In this document: in pieces, positions 60,534-64,000 of the stretch
Numbering within the stretch: the stretch's first letter is position 1
How the letters are laid out: each line of letters opens with the position of its first letter
Source: Arthrobacter sp. YD4
Lineage (GTDB): Bacteria > Actinomycetota > Actinomycetes > Actinomycetales > Micrococcaceae
Assembly: GCF_030410515.1 (NCBI RefSeq)
Contig: NZ_JAUHHD010000001.1
Coordinates: 434,001 to 498,000 of the forward strand
Length of the DNA: 64,000 bases
Reading direction: 5' to 3'
The notes under the pieces: generated by a model
What the model saw: the letters and a program-made list of their open reading frames with translations, nothing else
Database searches by the model: none
What the model was told of the DNA's origin: nothing
Position numbers and translations under genes: made by a program

Positions 60534-62021
60534 CTAAACGTACCCGTCCACGATTGCGGCCGCAATCTCCCGGTACGCACGGCGGGTCTCGGGGCGCAGC
60601 GCGTCCAGGGTGACCAGGTCGCCGTCGGCCACGCCGCGATCGTGCGGCACCGCGATCAGCTGCCGGCAGATACCGGAGAGGTGGTCCTCGATGGCGTCCT
60701 TGTCCACGCGGGAGGACACCTCGTCCTTGTCCGTGATGACCACGACGGCGTTGCGCGCCAGGTCCTCGTAGCCATGGTCGGCAAGCCAGTGCAGGGTACT
60801 GCGCGCCCGCTTGGCGCCGCTGACCGCGTAGCCGGCGGCGATGATGAGGTTGTCCGCGGACTGCAGGATCCCGCTCATGGCGTTGTGGGTGACACCGGTG
60901 CCGCAGTCCGTGAGGGCCACGGAGTAGTAGCCGGAGATCAGCTTGCGGATCCGCAGGTATTCCTCGGCGGTGAGCGAATCCGAAACTTCGGGATCCTGCT
61001 CGCCGGCGATCAGGTGCAGCCGGCCGGCGTGGTGCATGTAGCGGGCCAGGGCGGTCAGCGAATCGATCGAATCGACATTGCGGAGCAGGTCGCTGATGGT
61101 CCGCGGCGTCTGCTGCTGGTAGATGCCTTCGCCCAGCGCCCGCTCCACCAGGTCCCCGGAGTCCGGGTTGGCATCGATGGCACAGGGCGGATCGCCCCTG
61201 TATTCGGCCAGCGTCAGCCCGACGCCCACGGTGGTGGAGGTCTTACCGATGCCGCCCTTGAGGCTCAGCACGGCGGTGTTGTAGCTGCCCTGCAGCTGGC
61301 GGGAGATGCGGCGGGCAAGCTCGTCCTCCTCGCGCTGCTTGGCGCTGGGGCCCAGGTTCAGGCTGCCGCCGGTGAGCTTGTAGAGCGCACCCCGCACGCC
61401 GCCGACGGGCCGGGGCTTCTGTTCGCGGACAAACAGGCCCGGGGAACTGATGAAGTCCGGGGCGGGTTCGCTCAAGGCCGCGGCGCGCAGCCCGGCGCGG
61501 GTGGCCCGTGCGGGCGGCGGCGGGACGGTGCCGGATTCCCTGGCGGCTTCGGCGGGGTGGAGTTCGTCCGCCTCGTCCAGCTCTGCCGGTTCAGCGGCCG
61601 GGGCTGCCGACGACGGTGGCGCGACGGGCTGGCGGGGCGTGGCAGGTTGCTGGGCGGGCTGTTCGGGTGCGAGCCGCCGGAAGGACGGCTGGGCGGCGTC
61701 CGGCTGCTGGGCGGGCTGTTCCGGGGCGGGCCGCTGGGCGGCCGGGACCTGCCGGATCACGGGGTTGGTGCCGGTGGCGGGGTTGCCGAAGCGCTCGTCG
61801 GCGGCTTCGGCGGCCTGGGCCCAGGAGCTGCTCCGGACCGGCGCCGGGCGGGCCGGCGCGGTCGCGTCGTCGGAGGCGCGGGGGTTGATGACCGGCATGG
61901 TTCCTGTCCGGGCAGCGAAGTCGTCGTTATCGCCGCGACGAAGGTCGCGGCGGCGCCGGAGTTCAGGCTGTCCTGAGTTTTCAGCAGTGGCAGCTGAGTT
62001 GTCTTCCACCGGTTCGGGCAT
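60534..62021 (-). CDS. MinD/ParA-like ATPase with long proline-rich N-terminus
   Basis: A 495-aa protein. Residues 1-200 are disordered, Pro/Ala/Gln-rich, with a repeated (R)xAPEQPAQQP unit at about 98-125; residues 245-495 are a deviant-Walker ATPase (KGGIGKTS at 255-262, DANPDSGDL, LTDCGTG, VVITDKDEVSSRVDKDAI). The architecture recalls EspI/MinD-like ATPases associated with type VII secretion in actinobacteria and other localisation ATPases. No ESX gene is present in the window, so the role is undetermined. The GAF-ANTAR gene follows closely. Confidence 0.83.
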   Translation of the reverse strand: MPEPVEDNSAATAENSGQPELRRRRDLRRGDNDDFAARTGTMPVINPRASDDATAPARPAPVRSSSWAQAAEAADERFGNPATGTNPVIRQVPAAQRPAPEQPAQQPDAAQPSFRRLAPEQPAQQPATPRQPVAPPSSAAPAAEPAELDEADELHPAEAARESGTVPPPPARATRAGLRAAALSEPAPDFISSPGLFVREQKPRPVGGVRGALYKLTGGSLNLGPSAKQREEDELARRISRQLQGSYNTAVLSLKGGIGKTSTTVGVGLTLAEYRGDPPCAIDANPDSGDLVERALGEGIYQQQTPRTISDLLRNVDSIDSLTALARYMHHAGRLHLIAGEQDPEVSDSLTAEEYLRIRKLISGYYSVALTDCGTGVTHNAMSGILQSADNLIIAAGYAVSGAKRARSTLHWLADHGYEDLARNAVVVITDKDEVSSRVDKDAIEDHLSGICRQLIAVPHDRGVADGDLVTLDALRPETRRAYREIAAAIVDGYV

Positions 62022-62162
62022 AAGTTGGTTTCTCCCCCAGGACCCGCAGCGGTGACCGTTGCGGCGCGTGTTGGAACTTCTTTCAAGGACCCAGTCTAGG
62101 TGCAGTAGTGCGCACCCTTATCTTCCGTCACTGCAGGACGGCCCAAACCGGCGCCGCGGAGG

Positions 62163-62978
62163 CTAGTGGTGGGCGCGGGTTTCCTGCAGCCGGCGTATGA
62201 ACCAGCGCGACTGTTCGGGGCCGTAAGGCAGGATCGGGATGGCCTTGGTGGCGTCGTTGGGAGTCTCCCGGGTGGCCTGGGTAGCCTGCCGCACCGCGGT
62301 GCTCATGGTGTTCGCCATAGTCTTCACGAACTGGTCGCTGCAGGGTTCCCCGTGGCCCGGGATCAGGAACTCGTAGCGGTGCCGCAGGGCCGAGATGTGC
62401 CGCAGCGCGTCCGCCCATTCCTCGGGGTAGGAGTCCTCGAAGGACGGGTGGGCGCCCTGTTCCACCAGGTCGCCCGCGAAGAGGGTGGTGGACGTGCCCA
62501 CCAGCAGGTCGCCGTCGGTGTGGCCGCGGCCCAGGAAGAACAGGGTGGCGCTTTGGCCGCCCAGATCCACCAGAACGGGCTGGTCCTTCACGATCGCGTT
62601 CGGCACCACCAGTTCCACGGCGCCGCCCTCGGCGGCCGCCATCTCCGGTTCAGCGGCCGCGACGAGCCGGCGCTGGGCGTCCCCGTTCTCCTCGATCTCG
62701 GCCGCGCAGTTCTCGTGCGCCCAGAACTCGGTCACGCCGTCGTCCGCGAACACGGCGTTGCCGAAGAAGTGGTCGTAGTGGGCGTGCGTGTTGACCACCA
62801 CCAGCGGCAGGTCCGTCTTTTCACGGACGGCGTCCAGGATTTCACGGCCCTGCCGGGGCCCGCCGCCGGTATCGATCACCATGGCACGTTCGGTGCCCAC
62901 AATCAGACCCGTGTTGAGCAGCGATCCTTCGGTGGTCAGAACGTAGTTGTCCTGGCCGACTTCGAGCCATCGTGACAT
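62163..62978 (-). CDS. Metallo-beta-lactamase-fold hydrolase
   Basis: A 271-aa soluble enzyme with the binuclear metal site HAHYDH (65-70), then GRGHTDGDL and a late IPGHGEP supplying the other His ligands, and LFAGDLVEQGAHP. These place it in the MBL fold superfamily (glyoxalase II/quorum-lactonase-like); the substrate is not predictable. The start is ATG 62978 with CGGAGA five bases upstream; the frame is open further upstream but is antisense to nothing conserved. It lies 73 bases downstream of the E2 gene. Confidence 0.88.
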   Translation of the reverse strand: MSRWLEVGQDNYVLTTEGSLLNTGLIVGTERAMVIDTGGGPRQGREILDAVREKTDLPLVVVNTHAHYDHFFGNAVFADDGVTEFWAHENCAAEIEENGDAQRRLVAAAEPEMAAAEGGAVELVVPNAIVKDQPVLVDLGGQSATLFFLGRGHTDGDLLVGTSTTLFAGDLVEQGAHPSFEDSYPEEWADALRHISALRHRYEFLIPGHGEPCSDQFVKTMANTMSTAVRQATQATRETPNDATKAIPILPYGPEQSRWFIRRLQETRAHH

Positions 62979-63051
62979 GAAATCTCCGTAGTCCGACGCT
63001 TGGCCGGCGTGGTTGGTGCGATGTTCAGGGCTCGATTCTACCCACCGGCGC

Positions 63052-64000
63052 TTAGAGATCCGCCAGCACGGCTCCCGGGTTTTCGATCGCGTCCGCGACG
63101 TAGCGCAGGAAGCCGCCCGCGGTGCCACCGTCGCAGACCCGGTGGTCGAAGGTGAGCGTGAGCTCGGTGACCTTACGGACGGCGAGCTCCCCATTGACCA
63201 CCCAAGGCTTGTCGATAATCCGGCCCACACCGAGGATCGCCACCTCGGGGTGGTTGATGATCGCCGCGGAGCCGTCGACGCCGAAGACGCCGTAGTTGTT
63301 CAGCGTGAAGGTGCCGCTGCCCAGTTCCGCCGGGGTCGCCTTGCCCTCGCGCACGACGGCGGTGAGCCGGCGGATCTCGGCGTCCAGCCCACGGGCGCTG
63401 AGCTTGTCGGCGTTCCGGATGGACGGGACCATCAGGCCGCGGTCCGTCTGCGCGGCGAACCCAAGGTTGACGCCGTCGAACCCCACGATCTCCTGGCCTG
63501 TCCCGCCGTCGGCATCGCCGGTGGTGACGATCCGGGTGTTCAGCTCCGGGTACTTCCTGAGCCCGGCGGTGACGAACCGGGCGATGAAGGCGAGCAGGCC
63601 AGGGGTGTGGTGCGGGTCGGCCTTCTTGAGGCCGGCGCGCAGCTCGACCAGCGCGGTCGCGTCCACGTCCACCCAGACGGTGGCCTCCGGGATTTCCGAA
63701 CGGCTGCGGCTCATGTTCGCGGCGACGGCCTTGCGCACGCCGCGCACCGGCGTCCGGCCAGTGATGCCGAGCCCGGTTCGGGAGTCGGTCCCGCCGGCGG
63801 AGGTAGTTTCCGGTGTTGAGACCGGTGCGGTCTGCGATGCGGTCACGGCTTGCTCCTCGGCCGGCGCAGGCTTGATGGCCGCCTCGACGTCGCGCCGCAT
63901 GATCATCCCGCTGGTCCCGGAACCTTGGAGTCCCCCCAAATCAACCCCATGGTCCCGGGCCATCCGCCGCACCAGCGGGGAAATCACTGCCCCCAGCTTC
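63052..64000 (-). CDS. 2-oxoacid dehydrogenase E2 component, C-terminal part (5' end outside window)
   Basis: About 316 residues of a dihydrolipoamide acyltransferase. Visible are the peripheral subunit-binding domain (ISPLVRRMARDHGVDL to SGMIMRRDVEAAI), an Ala/Thr/Pro linker and the full acyltransferase domain, with the catalytic HRxxDG as FDHRVCDGG near the C-terminus. The lipoyl domain lies beyond the right edge; the reading frame continues uninterrupted to base 64000. It may belong to a pyruvate or branched-chain dehydrogenase complex; nearby E1/E3 genes are not in view. Tail GAVLADL is normal. Confidence 0.92.
   Translation of the reverse strand, partial: KLGAVISPLVRRMARDHGVDLGGLQGSGTSGMIMRRDVEAAIKPAPAEEQAVTASQTAPVSTPETTSAGGTDSRTGLGITGRTPVRGVRKAVAANMSRSRSEIPEATVWVDVDATALVELRAGLKKADPHHTPGLLAFIARFVTAGLRKYPELNTRIVTTGDADGGTGQEIVGFDGVNLGFAAQTDRGLMVPSIRNADKLSARGLDAEIRRLTAVVREGKATPAELGSGTFTLNNYGVFGVDGSAAIINHPEVAILGVGRIIDKPWVVNGELAVRKVTELTLTFDHRVCDGGTAGGFLRYVADAIENPGAVLADL

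Overview
The window reads as chromosomal DNA of a high-GC actinobacterium, most likely a member of the Micrococcaceae close to Arthrobacter or Pseudarthrobacter. This is inferred from the base composition, the frequent GTG starts and GTGA/ATGA overlaps, a menaquinone-only quinone pathway, PucR, GAF-ANTAR and DUF1206 proteins, and an actinobacterial-type ferredoxin-NADP reductase. No rRNA, tRNA, prophage, IS element or CRISPR array was seen. Most genes lie on the minus strand.

Layout. 1-1806: end of an SsuC/TauC-type ABC permease and its lipoprotein binding protein. 2054-3628: amino-acid permease. 3735-7356: acetaldehyde dehydrogenase module (DUF779, exaC-like, GAF/winged-helix activator). 7548-11112: ferredoxin-NADP reductase fprA copy 1, RarD, tandem Usp. 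11243-18645: a five-gene exopolysaccharide operon (201-aa membrane protein, processive GT2 synthase, two CE4 deacetylases, a divergent GH10 lipoprotein) behind a long leader full of hairpins and a tiny coupled ORF. 19241-23843: GABA/putrescine catabolism (gabT, aminobutyraldehyde dehydrogenase) divergent from a PucR regulator. 24000-26613: two membrane proteins and topoisomerase IB.

26717-39182 is an assimilatory sulfur island on the minus strand: sirohydrochlorin chelatase, sulfite reductase, cysH, cysD, cysN, a membrane protein, a sulfonate-type ABC transporter, cysG and a second fprA. Together these import organosulfur, activate sulfate to APS, reduce APS to sulfite and sulfite to sulfide, make the siroheme cofactor and supply reduced ferredoxin. 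39240-41305: TRIC-like channel, a SUKH-like protein and a DUF559 protein. 41725-46372: menaquinone genes (polyprenyl synthase, menJ, menG, divergent menF); menD (50603) and menC (56436) follow later. 46669-49390: polar amino-acid ABC transporter. 49477-50442: an AbiEi/DUF559 gene bracketed by two related palindromes. 52306-64000: argS, PhoX, menC, PAP2, MFS, GAF-ANTAR, MinD-like ATPase, metallo-beta-lactamase-fold hydrolase and the C-terminal part of a 2-oxoacid dehydrogenase E2.

The most notable signals are a 106-bp nested palindrome inserted in frame in cysD, the structured leader and unusual GH10 of the exopolysaccharide operon, mosaic near-identity between the two fprA copies, and a set of long palindromic repeats (41617, 49410, 50524, 54103). 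All comparisons were made by eye; nothing was searched against databases.
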